Source of the DNA: Paracoccus alkenifer
GTDB lineage: Bacteria; Pseudomonadota; Alphaproteobacteria; Rhodobacterales; Rhodobacteraceae
Direction: 5' to 3'
NCBI RefSeq assembly: GCF_900108405.1
Contig: NZ_FNXG01000002.1
Span: 372,001-436,000 of the forward strand
Length of the DNA: 64,000 nucleotides
Positions 36,854 through 46,067 of the stretch are shown here, in pieces (the stretch's first letter is position 1; each line of letters opens with the position of its first letter). Below the pieces are notes generated by a model, which was not told the DNA's origin, did not search any database, and was given only the letters and a program-made list of their open reading frames with translations. Both the position numbers and the translations under genes were made by a program.

Positions 36854-37618
36854 ATGTCGCAAAGCGCCCAACCCGCGCCCTTGCAGCCGGTCGTGATCCT
36901 CGTGCGGCCGCAGATGGGGGAAAACATCGGCGCCGCCGCCCGCGCCATGCTGAATTTCGGCCTGACCGAGATGCGGCTGGTGGCGCCGCGCGACGGCTGG
37001 CCGAACCCGCGCGCGGTGGCCATGGCCTCGGGGGCGGCGGGGCAGGTGCTGGACCGGGCGCGCGTGTTTCCCACGCTGGCCGAGGCGATGGAGGAGATCC
37101 ACCACGCCTATGCCACCACCGCCCGCGGCCGCGAGCTGACCAAGACCGTCCACACCCCCGCCAGCGCCATGGCCGAGGCGCGACAGATCGCCGCCGGGGG
37201 CCGCCGTGTGGCGCTGATTTTTGGCCCCGAACGCGCCGGGCTGGAAAACGACGACGTGGCGCGGGCCAGTGCGGTGGTGACCGTGCCGGTGAACCCGGAT
37301 TTCCCCTCGCTCAACCTTGCGCAGGCGGTGCTGCTGCTGGGTTACGAATGGGCGCGCGAGGCGCTGCCCTCGCAGCCCGCCCCGCCCGGCCGGCGCCCGC
37401 CCGGCGAGGTGCCGGCGACGCGGCTGGAAATCGACCGACTGGCCGACCACTGGGAAGAACGGCTGGATCACGCGCGGTTCTTTTTCCCGCCCGACAAGGG
37501 GGCCTCGATGCGGCTGGCGTTGCGCAACCTGTGGTCGCGGATGCCGCTGATGCGGGCGGATGTGCAGATCCTGCACGGGGTGGTGCGGCAACTGACGTGG
37601 AAGCCGCGCGACGATTGA
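36854..37618 (+). CDS. trmJ: tRNA/rRNA 2'-O-methyltransferase, TrmJ type (SPOUT)
   Basis: Methylates the ribose at position 32 of tRNAs using S-adenosylmethionine. The 254-residue SPOUT/TrmH-family protein shows motif 1 RPQMGENIGAAARAM (residues 18-32), motif 2 ALIFGPERAGLEN (about 119-131) and motif 3 VNPDFPSLNLAQAV (about 143-156), which form the trefoil-knot cofactor site. A C-terminal helical extension is typical of TrmJ. ATG 36854 is chosen on family alignment; the preceding open frame is a shadow. Assignment to position 32 is by family. Confidence 0.93.
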   Translation: MSQSAQPAPLQPVVILVRPQMGENIGAAARAMLNFGLTEMRLVAPRDGWPNPRAVAMASGAAGQVLDRARVFPTLAEAMEEIHHAYATTARGRELTKTVHTPASAMAEARQIAAGGRRVALIFGPERAGLENDDVARASAVVTVPVNPDFPSLNLAQAVLLLGYEWAREALPSQPAPPGRRPPGEVPATRLEIDRLADHWEERLDHARFFFPPDKGASMRLALRNLWSRMPLMRADVQILHGVVRQLTWKPRDD

Positions 37619-37705
37619 CCTTTTGCGCTGTCGCCGCCAATGTCCGGCCGCGTTCCGCGCCCCGGTTCCTGCATCCCGTCGTATAAACCACCGAAAGGCC
37701 CCGCC

Positions 37706-38851
37706 ATGGCCAAGCGCCCGATCTTTCAGGAAATGTCAGGCGAAACCGCGCCCTCGCCGCAGCAGGCGGGCGGCATGATCGACGCCCGCCCCAAGGGCGC
37801 GCGCGGCGCGATCCGCATCTGGCTGGTGGCGCTGTTCGTGCTGGTCGCGGCAATGATCGCGCTGGGGGGCGCCACGCGGCTGACCGGATCGGGGCTGTCG
37901 ATCACCGAATGGAAACCCGTCACCGGCGCGCTGCCCCCCAGTGGCCAGGCCGCGTGGGAGGCCGAGTTCGCCAAGTATCAGGCGATCCCGCAGTTCCAGG
38001 CGGACAACCCCACGATGGAGCTTGCCGGGTTCAAGCGCATCTACTGGTGGGAATGGGCGCACAGGCAGCTGGGCCGTGCGGTCGGGCTGGTCTGGGGGCT
38101 GGGGTTTCTGTTTTTCTGGGTCTCGGGGCGGATGCCGGCGGGCTGGGCGCCGCGGCTGCTGGTGCTGGGCGGGCTTGGCGGGTTGCAGGGCGCGGTTGGC
38201 TGGTGGATGGTCAGCTCCGGGCTGGTCGAGGGGATGACCGCGGTCGCCTCTTACCGGCTGGCGGTGCATCTGGGGCTGGCCTTTGCCATTCTTGGCCTGA
38301 TCGCGTGGCAGGTGCTGCAACTGTCGCGGCCGGAAGCGCAGCTTTTGCGCGCCCGCCGGGCAGGTGAGCCCAAGCTGTTTTCCATGGCCACCGGGCTGAT
38401 GCATCTGGCCTTTGTCCAGATCCTGCTGGGGGCGCTGGTCGCCGGAATCGACGCCGGGCGGCAGTATACCGGCTGGCCGAAAATGGGCGGCGAATGGATC
38501 CCCGCCGCGATCTGGGACGCGGGGCTGGGCTGGCGCAATTTCTTTGAAAACGCCGCCACCGTGCAGTTCACTCATCGCATGGTCGGCTATCTGCTGGCGG
38601 TGTTCGCGGTGGTGGTGTGGCTGCGCGCCCGCCGCTCGCCCCACCCGGTGACAAAGGGCGCCTTTACCGCGATGATCGCGGCGGTGGGCTTGCAGATCGC
38701 GTTGGGGATTGTCACCGTGATCCACGGCGCGCCTTTGGGCGAGGCGCTGGCCCATCAGGTCGGCGCGGTGGCCCTGTTCGTCCTGATCATCCGCGCCCGT
38801 CATCACGCGCGCTATCCTTTTGAAACCAGCGTCCGGGGGACGATCCGATGA
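37706..38851 (+). CDS. ctaA: Haem A synthase (COX15/CtaA)
   Basis: Oxidises haem O to haem A for aa3-type cytochrome oxidase, in the inner membrane. The 381-residue protein has about eight hydrophobic helices with the family landmarks ALGGATRLTGSGLSITEWKPVTGALPP, RIYWWEWAHRQLGR (haem-ligand His), FVQILLGALVAGIDAG and VQFTHRMVGYLLA (second His region). Length and N-terminal extension are as in the alphaproteobacterial type 2 CtaA. ATG 37706 follows CCGAAAGG. It overlaps the M32 peptidase start by four bases. Confidence 0.97.
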   Translation: MAKRPIFQEMSGETAPSPQQAGGMIDARPKGARGAIRIWLVALFVLVAAMIALGGATRLTGSGLSITEWKPVTGALPPSGQAAWEAEFAKYQAIPQFQADNPTMELAGFKRIYWWEWAHRQLGRAVGLVWGLGFLFFWVSGRMPAGWAPRLLVLGGLGGLQGAVGWWMVSSGLVEGMTAVASYRLAVHLGLAFAILGLIAWQVLQLSRPEAQLLRARRAGEPKLFSMATGLMHLAFVQILLGALVAGIDAGRQYTGWPKMGGEWIPAAIWDAGLGWRNFFENAATVQFTHRMVGYLLAVFAVVVWLRARRSPHPVTKGAFTAMIAAVGLQIALGIVTVIHGAPLGEALAHQVGAVALFVLIIRARHHARYPFETSVRGTIR

Positions 38852-40344
38852 TTTCCGAAAACGCCGCGATGAACGAGTTGCTGGAATACCAGCGCCAGAC
38901 CGAGGCGCTGTCGTCGGTGGCCGAGCGGCTGGTCTGGGACCAGGAAACCGTGATGCCCCGCGGCGCCACCGAGCAGCGCGCCGAGGAAACCGCCGCGATG
39001 GAGGCGATGCTGCACGCACGCCGCACCGATCCGCGCATCGGCGAATGGCTGGAAACCGCGGTGCCGCAATCGCCGTCCGAGGAACGCATTCTTGCGCTGG
39101 TCGCCCGCGACTTTGCCCGCGCCGGCGCGGTGCCGGCCGAGCTGGCGACCGAGATCGCCCGCCAGACCAGCCTGGGGCAGGGGGTGTGGGCCGCCGCCCG
39201 CGCCAGCGAGGCGCCCGAGGATTTCATGCCGCTGCTGGACCAGATCCTGAGCCTGAAACAGGACGAGGCCCATGCGCTGGTCGCCGCCGGTTTCGGCAAC
39301 GGCGATCCCTATGACGCTCTGCTGGACGATTACGAACCCGGCGCCACCCAGTCCCAGATCGCCGGGCTGTTCGAGACCATGCGCCCCCGGCTGGTCGCCC
39401 TGCGCGAGGCGGTGCTGGACGCCGACGGCCAGCCCGAGCCGCTGCGCGGCCGTTTCGCGCAGGAAACCCAGCTGCGGCTGGCACGCGCCTGCGCCACCGG
39501 TTTCGGCTATGACTGGACGCGCGGGCGGATGGATATCGCCGTGCATCCGTTTTCCAGCGGGCGCTGGCAGGACAGCCGCATCACCACCCGCATCGTCGAG
39601 ACCGACCCCTTCAACTGCATCTATTCCACGATCCACGAGGTCGGGCATTCCAGCTATGAACAGGGGATCGACCAGGACCACGCCTTTACGCCGCTGGGCC
39701 GCGGTGTCTCGATGGGGGTTCACGAAAGCCAGAGCCGCATCTTTGAAAACCAGCTGGGGCGCAGTCGCGCCTTTACCGGCTGGCTGCATGCGCGCATGGG
39801 CGACATGGTGGGCGGGCTGTCGATCACCGATGCGGATGAATTCTACCGCACCGTGAACCGGGTCACCCCCGGCTATATCCGCACCGAGGCCGACGAGGTG
39901 CAGTATAACCTGCATATTCTGATGCGTTTCGACCTTGAGCGCGAGCTGATCGCCGGCCGCCTGTCCGCCGACGACCTGGAAGAGGCGTGGAACGCCCGCT
40001 TCCTGCGCGATTTCGGGGTAGCGGTGGACAAGCCCTCGAACGGGGTGTTGCAGGATGTGCATTGGTCGGTGGGGCTGTTCGGCTATTTCCCCACCTATGC
40101 CTTGGGCAACGTCTATGCCGGTGCCCTGCATCAGGCGCTGCGCGCGGCGGTCCCCGATCTGGACGACAGCCTTGAGGACGGCGACGCCACCCCCGCCGCC
40201 GAGTGGCTGCGCGAGAACGTCCACCGCCACGGCGCGCTGTTCGAGCCGGGCGAGCTGGTCGAGGGCGCCGTCGGCGGGCCGGTCACGCCCGAGCCGCTGT
40301 TGGCCTATCTGGAAGAGAAGTTCGGCGCGATCTACGATCTGTGA
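38848..40344 (+). CDS. Carboxypeptidase M32 (Taq type)
   Basis: The 498-residue cytoplasmic zinc metallocarboxypeptidase has HExxH in HEVGHSSYEQG at residues 263-267 and the second signature GVHESQSRIFEN further on, plus YIRTEADEVQYNLHI and the C-terminal WSVGLFGYFPTYALGN. The family removes C-terminal residues from peptides. The start ATGATTTCC overlaps the ctaA stop by four bases, yet there is no obvious link to haem A. A dispersed repeat follows the stop. Confidence 0.95.
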   Translation: MISENAAMNELLEYQRQTEALSSVAERLVWDQETVMPRGATEQRAEETAAMEAMLHARRTDPRIGEWLETAVPQSPSEERILALVARDFARAGAVPAELATEIARQTSLGQGVWAAARASEAPEDFMPLLDQILSLKQDEAHALVAAGFGNGDPYDALLDDYEPGATQSQIAGLFETMRPRLVALREAVLDADGQPEPLRGRFAQETQLRLARACATGFGYDWTRGRMDIAVHPFSSGRWQDSRITTRIVETDPFNCIYSTIHEVGHSSYEQGIDQDHAFTPLGRGVSMGVHESQSRIFENQLGRSRAFTGWLHARMGDMVGGLSITDADEFYRTVNRVTPGYIRTEADEVQYNLHILMRFDLERELIAGRLSADDLEEAWNARFLRDFGVAVDKPSNGVLQDVHWSVGLFGYFPTYALGNVYAGALHQALRAAVPDLDDSLEDGDATPAAEWLRENVHRHGALFEPGELVEGAVGGPVTPEPLLAYLEEKFGAIYDL

Positions 40345-40362
40345 TCGGCGTGGCGGGGCAGT

Positions 40363-40425
40363 GGGGGCGCTGCCCCCGTCGCGCGTTGCGCGACTCCCCC
40401 GGGATATTTTCGTGATGAAGAAAAA
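40363..40425 (+). terminator. Dispersed hairpin-ATATTT element, copy 4, at the M32 peptidase 3' end
   Basis: GGGGGC-GCT-GCCCCC (40363-40377), second hairpin GTCGCGC-GTT-GCGCGAC (40378-40394), then CCCCCGGGATATTTT and a GTGATGAAGAAAAAG tail. It begins 19 bases past the stop, in the gene's orientation. Confidence 0.75.
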
Positions 40426-40454
40426 GCCGCGGCCTTTGGGGCTGCGGCGCCGGT

Positions 40455-41150
40455 TTATCGGGAAAGTTCCGCCAGGATCCGTTCCGCCTCGGTCATGCAG
40501 GGGATGAGGGGGGCGCGGTCCTCGCCGGGGTAAAAGCGCGAGCGCAGCGCGGTCGGCATCGGCCGTGGCTCGGCGATCACCACCTTGGGGCCGAGCCTGC
40601 GGTTTTCGGCCTGCCAGCTGCGGGCGAATGCGATCTGCGCGGCCTTGGTGGTGCCGTAGGCGCCGAAGAACGGCTGGCCTCCGCGCGGGTCGTCAAAGAA
40701 CAGCGCCGTGCCCGCGCGCGCGCGCAGCAGCGGCTCGAACAGCACCGCAAGCCCGTGGGTGGCCAGCAGGTTGACCGCGACCGAGCGATCCATGTCCTTG
40801 GGGTCGACATGGGGCGCGGGCGACAGCGGCGTGGCGTGGATCGCGGCGTGGACCCACAGGTCGCAGCCGCCCCAGCGGTCCAGCACCGCCTGCGCCAGCT
40901 GGATCATCGCCGCGGGCTGGGTGATGTCCATCGGCGCCAGCGTCGCCGCGCCGCCCGCAGCGCGGATGCGGTCATCGAGTTCCTCAAGCGCGCCGACGGT
41001 GCGGGCTACGGCCACGACGTGATGGCCGCGCGCCGCCAGCAGCTGCGCCAGCGCCGCGCCAAGCCCGCGCGAGGCGCCGGTGACGATGGCGACCTTGCCG
41101 TTCCGGGCGGGCGCGGTTTGCGGGGCGGGGTCTTGATCGGTCTGGGTCAT
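40455..41150 (-). CDS. Short-chain dehydrogenase/reductase
   Basis: The 231-residue NAD(P)-binding Rossmann protein of the classical SDR family has VTGASRGLGAAL near residue 23 (TGxxxGxG) and a catalytic YGTTK tyrosine-lysine pair (about 167-171). The usual NNAG is VHAAIH and the catalytic-Ser position reads ALFFDDPRG, so the serine may be missing and activity could be altered. Substrate unknown. On the minus strand, it is 97 bases downstream of the glutamine-synthetase-family gene. Confidence 0.88.
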   Translation of the reverse strand: MTQTDQDPAPQTAPARNGKVAIVTGASRGLGAALAQLLAARGHHVVAVARTVGALEELDDRIRAAGGAATLAPMDITQPAAMIQLAQAVLDRWGGCDLWVHAAIHATPLSPAPHVDPKDMDRSVAVNLLATHGLAVLFEPLLRARAGTALFFDDPRGGQPFFGAYGTTKAAQIAFARSWQAENRRLGPKVVIAEPRPMPTALRSRFYPGEDRAPLIPCMTEAERILAELSR

Positions 41151-41247
41151 GCCCGCCCCTTGCCACCCCGCGCCCGGTATCGCAAGCGGTGAATGGACGC
41201 AGGGGCGGGGCCGGGCACGGGGCCGGGCGGGGGGGCGGTGCGGCTGC

Positions 41248-42600
41248 CTAGACGTTCAGCAGCAGATGTTCGCGTTCCCAGGGCGAGATGACCTGAAGGA
41301 ATTCCTTGTATTCGTTGCGCTTGACCGATTCGTAGACATCGACGAATTCGGACCCCAGCACCTCGCGCATGGGGTCGGATTCGACCATCAGGTCCAGTGC
41401 GTCGCCAAGGTTTGTGGGCAGCTCGTCCTGCGACATATAGGCGTCGCCCAGACATTCCGCGCGGGGGTTTTCCTGCTGGATCAGCCCCAGATAACCCGTG
41501 GCCAGCGAGGCCGCGAGCCCCAGATAGGGGTTGCAGTCCATCCCCGCCAGCCGGTTTTCCACCCGCCGCGCCACCGGCCCCGAAATCGGCACCCGGATCC
41601 CGGTTGTGCGGTTGTCGCGCCCCCATTCCAGGTTGATCGGGGCGGCAAAGTCCGGGACATAGCGGCGATAGCTGTTCACATAAGGCGCCAGCAGCGCGAT
41701 GGCCGCGGGCAGATGCGCCTGCATCCCGGCGATGAAATGCATGAAGGCCGGGGTCTCGCGCCCCTGCTCGTCGGAAAAGATGTTGCGCCCCGCAGCGTCC
41801 AGCACCGAGTGGTGGATGTGCATGGCCGACCCCGGCTCGCCCTCGATCGGCTTGGCCATGAAGGTGGCGAAACAGTCGTGGCGCAGCGCCGCCTCGCGGA
41901 TGAGGCGCTTGAAATAAAAGATCTCGTCGGCCAGCGCGACCGGATCGCCGTGGGCGAGGTTGATTTCCACCTGGCCGGCGCCGCCCTCTTGCAGGATGCC
42001 GTCGATCTCGAATCCCTGCGCCTCGGCGAAATCATAGATGTCGTCGATCACCTTGCCGTATTCGTCCACCGCCGACAGCGAATACGCCTGTTTCGCCGCC
42101 GCCCGCCGCCCCGACCGCCCCATCGGCGGCTGGATCGGCTGGTTGGGGTCGATGTTGCGGGCGACCAGAAAGAACTCCATCTCTGGCGCCACGATCGGCC
42201 GCCAGCCGCGTTCGGCATATAGCGACACGATGCGTTTCAGAACGTTGCGCGGCGCCACCGGCACCGGGTTGCCCTGCTGGTCCAGCACGTCGTGGATGAC
42301 CTGCAACGTCACATCCGCCGTCCATGGCGCGGCGGACACCGTGTCGAAATCCGGCACCAGCACCATGTCGGGTTCGGTGAACGCGCCCGAGGGGTTGTCG
42401 GCCCATTCCCCGGTGATCGTTTGCAGAAAGATCGAGTTGGGCAGGAAAAAGCTTTCCTGCCGGGCGAATTTCGACGCCGGCATGGCCTTGCCGCGGGCGA
42501 CGCCGGCGATGTCGGGGACGATGCACTCGACCTCGTCAAGCCTGCGGCCGGCGATGTAGTCGCGCGCCGCTTCGGGGATTTTCGTCAGCCAGTCTGACAT
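41248..42600 (-). CDS. Glutamine synthetase-family enzyme (gamma-glutamylation, GlnT/PuuA type)
   Basis: The 450-residue protein has the beta-grasp plus catalytic domain of glutamine synthetases: FFLPNSIFLQTITGEW in the N-domain, PEMEFFLV with the metal-ligand Glu, GQVEINLAHGDPV (second metal ligand), MHIHHSVLDAAGRN, and NLEWGRDNRTTGIRVP. It lacks the adenylylation-loop form of GlnA and resembles enzymes that glutamylate amines such as putrescine. The adjacent class I amidotransferase fits a Puu-like or related pathway. The start at 42600 (MSDWLTKIPEAAR) is favoured over the upstream Arg/Pro-rich frame. Substrate specificity is not settled. Confidence 0.88.
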   Translation of the reverse strand: MSDWLTKIPEAARDYIAGRRLDEVECIVPDIAGVARGKAMPASKFARQESFFLPNSIFLQTITGEWADNPSGAFTEPDMVLVPDFDTVSAAPWTADVTLQVIHDVLDQQGNPVPVAPRNVLKRIVSLYAERGWRPIVAPEMEFFLVARNIDPNQPIQPPMGRSGRRAAAKQAYSLSAVDEYGKVIDDIYDFAEAQGFEIDGILQEGGAGQVEINLAHGDPVALADEIFYFKRLIREAALRHDCFATFMAKPIEGEPGSAMHIHHSVLDAAGRNIFSDEQGRETPAFMHFIAGMQAHLPAAIALLAPYVNSYRRYVPDFAAPINLEWGRDNRTTGIRVPISGPVARRVENRLAGMDCNPYLGLAASLATGYLGLIQQENPRAECLGDAYMSQDELPTNLGDALDLMVESDPMREVLGSEFVDVYESVKRNEYKEFLQVISPWEREHLLLNV

Positions 42601-42673
42601 GGGAACTTTCCGCCGGGCTGGCCGGCTTTCGCTGTTGGGCGCCCTAGGGGGCGCGGGGGTCACGGGGCCAGTT

Positions 42674-43354
42674 TCATGGCGCAGGGCGGCTGTGGCGAAA
42701 GAACGCCTCGATCCGGTCGGTGATGGGCGAGGGGTCGGCGCGGCCGCGCCGCTCGCGCGCGGCATCCAGCAGCGCCGGCGGGATCGCGGCGCCGCGATGC
42801 GCCATCAGCCCTTCGATGAAGTCGTCGCGGAATTCGGGATGGGCCTGCACGGTAAAGGCGCGGTCGCCGTAGATCAGCGCGGCATTGGCGCAAAAGGCGT
42901 TGTGGGCGGCGACCTCGGCCCCCTCGGGCGGGGTCACCACCTGATCCTGATGCCAGGCGTTCAGGGAAATGGTCTCGTCCCCGAAATCATAATCCTGCGC
43001 GCCCACTGCCCAGCCGGCCGGGTGCTTGCCGACCTGCCCGCCAAGCGCCTGCGCGATGATCTGGTGGCCGAAACAGATGCCGACCAGCGGCACCCGGGCC
43101 GCCACCGCGCGGCGGATGAAATCCTCAAGCGGGGGGATAAAGGGGTGATCTTCATACACGCCATGGCGCGAGCCGGTGATCAGCCAGCCGTCAGCGTCGT
43201 GGACAGAGGCGGGGAACTGCATCGCCTCGACGTGGTAGCTGGTGAAATCGAAGCCGCGCCCGGCCAGCAGCCGTTCGAACATGTCGTCGTAATCGCCGTG
43301 TTCGGCGCGGATTTCGCCGGGCGGCTGCCCGGTCTTGAGGATGCCGATGCGCAT
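42674..43354 (-). CDS. Type 1 glutamine amidotransferase (GMP-synthase-like)
   Basis: The 226-residue class I amidotransferase has the nucleophile elbow VGICFGHQIIAQALGG (Cys in the middle) and the late HPEF of the His/Glu dyad (VQAHPEFRDDF). The N-terminus reads RIGILKTGQPPGEI, typical of COG0518 stand-alone amidotransferases. It lies 73 bases upstream of the glutamine-synthetase-family gene on the same strand. A gamma-glutamyl hydrolase (PuuD-like) role in a gamma-glutamylated amine pathway is inferred from that pairing; no other Puu enzyme is nearby. Confidence 0.87.
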   Translation of the reverse strand: MRIGILKTGQPPGEIRAEHGDYDDMFERLLAGRGFDFTSYHVEAMQFPASVHDADGWLITGSRHGVYEDHPFIPPLEDFIRRAVAARVPLVGICFGHQIIAQALGGQVGKHPAGWAVGAQDYDFGDETISLNAWHQDQVVTPPEGAEVAAHNAFCANAALIYGDRAFTVQAHPEFRDDFIEGLMAHRGAAIPPALLDAARERRGRADPSPITDRIEAFFRHSRPAP

Positions 43355-43520
43355 CGCGGTCTTTCCTGGTGCTGTCGCACCCAAGTTAGGCGCGCGGGCA
43401 GGGTTGCCGCAAGGGGGGCCGGGGAAAGCGGCCCGCCCAAGGTCGCAGGGGCCGTGGGGGTGCTGGCACAGCCCCGCATCCGCGGCTAGGATTGCCCGGT
43501 CACATGCAAGGGGAACGCAG

Positions 43521-44666
43521 ATGTCGGGATTGCGCGCGGATGGTCACAGCAAGGTCGACCCCGAGGGGCTGGCCGAATTCTCGGTGGTGTTCACCGACCG
43601 CAGCCTCAACCACATGTCGCAGAAATTCCAGCAGGTGATGCGCGATATTTCTGCCATCGCGCGCGAGGTCTATAACGCGCAAGGCGTGGCGCTGGTCCCC
43701 GGGGGCGGCACCTATGCGATGGAAGCGGTGGCCCGCCAGTTCGCCCGCGAATCGGATGCGCTGATCGTGCGCAACGGCCTGTTCAGCTTTCGCTGGAGCC
43801 AGATCATCGAGACCGCGGGTTTCGACGGCACCGCCATCGTGCAGCCCGCCCGGCCCGAAGGGAACGCCCCCCGTCCCGCCTATGCGCCGCCCCCGATCGA
43901 GGATGTGGTGGCCGAGATCCGCAGCAGCCGCCCCTCGGTGGTGTTCGCGCCGCATGTGGAGACCGCGGCCGGGCTGATCCTGCCCGACGACTATATCGCG
44001 GCGCTGGCGGCGGCGGTGCATGAACACGACGGGCTGATGGTGCTGGACTGCATCGCCTCGGGGACGATCTGGGTCGACATGCAGGCGCTGGGGGTCGACG
44101 TGCTGATCTCGGCCCCGCAAAAAGGCTGGAGCGCGCCGCCCTCGGCCGGGATGGTGATGTTTTCGGCCCGCGGGGCGGAACGGCTTGCGGCCACCAATTC
44201 CGACAGCTTCGCGCTGGACCTGAAGAAATGGCGCGCGATCATGCAGGCCTATGAGGACGGCGGCCACGCCTATCACGCCACCATGCCGACCGACGCGCTG
44301 CTGAACCTGCGCGACGCGATGGTGGAAACCCGTGAAATGGGGTTCGAGGCCGCGCGCGAAGCGCAGTGGGAACTGGGCCGCAAGGTGCGGGCGCTGCTGG
44401 CCGAACGCGGCTTTGCCTCGGTCGCGGCCGAGGGGTTCGGGGCGCCGGGGGTGGTGGTCAGCTACACCGACGACCCCGATATCCGTTCGGGGCGCAAGTT
44501 CGTGGAACAAGGCGTGCAGATCGCCGCCGGCGTGCCGTTGCAGGTGGGTGAGGGGCAGGATTTCTCGACCTTTCGGCTGGGGTTGTTCGGGCTGGACAAG
44601 CTCAAGGACGTGGACGGGACGGTGGCACGGCTGACCCGCGCGCTGGACGCGGTGGCGGCGGGCTGA
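43521..44666 (+). CDS. PLP-dependent aminotransferase, alanine/serine-glyoxylate type
   Basis: The 381-residue fold-type I aminotransferase is of the serine/alanine-glyoxylate and purine-catabolic family. It has LVPGGGTYAMEAVARQF (cofactor phosphate region, about 59-75), VVFAPHVETAAGLILP, MVLDCIASGT with Asp176 and the Schiff-base Lys201 in SAPQKGWSAPPSAG. ATG 43521 follows AGGGGAACG. It is divergent from the amidotransferase gene. Amino donor and acceptor cannot be fixed by eye; glyoxylate as acceptor is the family norm. Confidence 0.88.
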   Translation: MSGLRADGHSKVDPEGLAEFSVVFTDRSLNHMSQKFQQVMRDISAIAREVYNAQGVALVPGGGTYAMEAVARQFARESDALIVRNGLFSFRWSQIIETAGFDGTAIVQPARPEGNAPRPAYAPPPIEDVVAEIRSSRPSVVFAPHVETAAGLILPDDYIAALAAAVHEHDGLMVLDCIASGTIWVDMQALGVDVLISAPQKGWSAPPSAGMVMFSARGAERLAATNSDSFALDLKKWRAIMQAYEDGGHAYHATMPTDALLNLRDAMVETREMGFEAAREAQWELGRKVRALLAERGFASVAAEGFGAPGVVVSYTDDPDIRSGRKFVEQGVQIAAGVPLQVGEGQDFSTFRLGLFGLDKLKDVDGTVARLTRALDAVAAG

Positions 44667-44710
44667 GGTTCCCGACAGGCGGCGCGGGGTTTCCGGCGCC
44701 GTCGCAATGG

Positions 44711-44881
44711 GTATTTGGGCCAGAAAGAAGCCTGCACATGGCTCCCCCGGCGTGCCGAGGGCTACCGCGTGCGGCGGATATTTGGGCAGAGTGACGCCTC
44801 TGTCGGGTCAGGGCCCGAAGCGCGCTCGCAGCTCTGTCTTTGGTGTGGAAATATCCCGGGGGTGCGGGGGCTGGCCCCCGC
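44711..44881. repeat. Dispersed element cluster, copy 5 (minus) plus two plus-strand fragments
   Basis: Plus-strand fragments GTATTTGGGC at 44711 and GGATATTTGGG at 44776 are followed by a full minus-strand copy: GCGGGGGC-CA-GCCCCCGC (44881-44864), then ACCCCCGGGATATTTCC. The minus copy lies 17 bases past the ackA stop. The 231-base aminotransferase-ackA gap holds nothing else. Confidence 0.72.
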
Positions 44882-44897
44882 TCCGGCGGCGCCGTTC

Positions 44898-46067
44898 TCA
44901 GGCGCCGATCATTTTTCGCGCGGCGCGGGCGATCACCAGTTCCTCGTCGGTCGGGATCACCATGATGGTGGTGCGTGAAAACGCGGTCGAGATCACCGGG
45001 GCGTTGTCTTGGTTGCGGCTGTGGTCCAACTCGATCCCCATCCACTCGGTCCGCTCGCAGACCCGCGCGCGGATCAGGCGCGAGTTTTCCCCGATGCCGC
45101 CGCAGAACACCAGCGCATCGACCCCGCCCATGGCGGCCGCCATCCCGCCCAGTTCCCGTTGCAGGCGGAACACGTAATAGTCGATCGCCTCGCGCGCGTG
45201 GGGATGGTCCGACGCCTCAAGCTCGCGCATGTCGTTGGAAATTCCCGACAGCCCCAGCAGCCCCGATTGCGTGTAAAGCAGATCGGCGATCTCGTCGGGG
45301 GGCAGGCCCTCTTGCTGCATCAGATACAGCACCGCGCCGGGGTCCAGCTGCCCGCAGCGGGTGCCCATCGGCAGCCCGTCCAGTGCCGAAAACCCCATGG
45401 TCGAGGCGACCGAGCGTCCGTGCTGCACCGCGCACATCGAGGCGCCGTTACCCAGATGCGCGATCACCACCCGCCCCGCCGCCAGCGTCGGCGCGATGCG
45501 CGCCAACTCGCCCGAGACATATTCATAGCTCAGCCCGTGAAAGCCAAAGCGCCGCACCCCCCGGTCGTAGAAGCGCCGGGGCAGGGCGAAAGTGTCGTTC
45601 ACAAAGGGCTGGTTGCGGTGGAATGCGGTGTCGAAACAGGCAATCTGCGGCACGCCCGGATAAGCCTCCATCGCGGCGCGCACCCCGTCGAGGTTGTGGG
45701 GCTGGTGCAGCGGCGCGAATGGCGACAGCGCGCGCAGCTCGTCAAGCATCGCCGCGTCCAGCATCACGGGGCGGTCGTGAAAGATGCCGCCATGCACGAT
45801 CCGGTGCCCGATGGCGATGGCGCGGGCATCGGGGAACGCGCCGCGCAGGCTGGCCAGCACCTGCGCCACCGCGTCGTCGTGGTTGCACAGCGGCCCGGGC
45901 GCCACCGGCAGCGCCGCGCCGTCCGCGTCCTTCATGCTCAGCGTTGCATCGGGGCCGATCCGGTCCACCTGCCCGCGGGCCAGCAGCGCCTCGGTCTGCG
46001 CGTGATACATTGCGAATTTCAGCGAGGACGACCCCGCGTTCAGGGTCAGGATCGCCGGCGTGGTCAT
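44898..46067 (-). CDS. ackA: Acetate kinase
   Basis: Interconverts acetyl phosphate plus ADP with acetate plus ATP, in the cytoplasm. The 389-residue ASKHA enzyme has NAGSSSLKFAMY at residues 9-20, GHRIVHGG, the middle signature GFHGLSYEYVSGELAR, AHLGNGASMCAV, MGFSALDGLPMGTRCGQLDPG and CGGIGENS. The start at 46067 overlaps the MaoC-Pta stop by four bases, so the two steps are made together. It gives a reversible low-affinity acetate path complementing acs. A dispersed hairpin-ATATTT element follows the stop on the same strand. Confidence 0.96.
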   Translation of the reverse strand: MTTPAILTLNAGSSSLKFAMYHAQTEALLARGQVDRIGPDATLSMKDADGAALPVAPGPLCNHDDAVAQVLASLRGAFPDARAIAIGHRIVHGGIFHDRPVMLDAAMLDELRALSPFAPLHQPHNLDGVRAAMEAYPGVPQIACFDTAFHRNQPFVNDTFALPRRFYDRGVRRFGFHGLSYEYVSGELARIAPTLAAGRVVIAHLGNGASMCAVQHGRSVASTMGFSALDGLPMGTRCGQLDPGAVLYLMQQEGLPPDEIADLLYTQSGLLGLSGISNDMRELEASDHPHAREAIDYYVFRLQRELGGMAAAMGGVDALVFCGGIGENSRLIRARVCERTEWMGIELDHSRNQDNAPVISTAFSRTTIMVIPTDEELVIARAARKMIGA

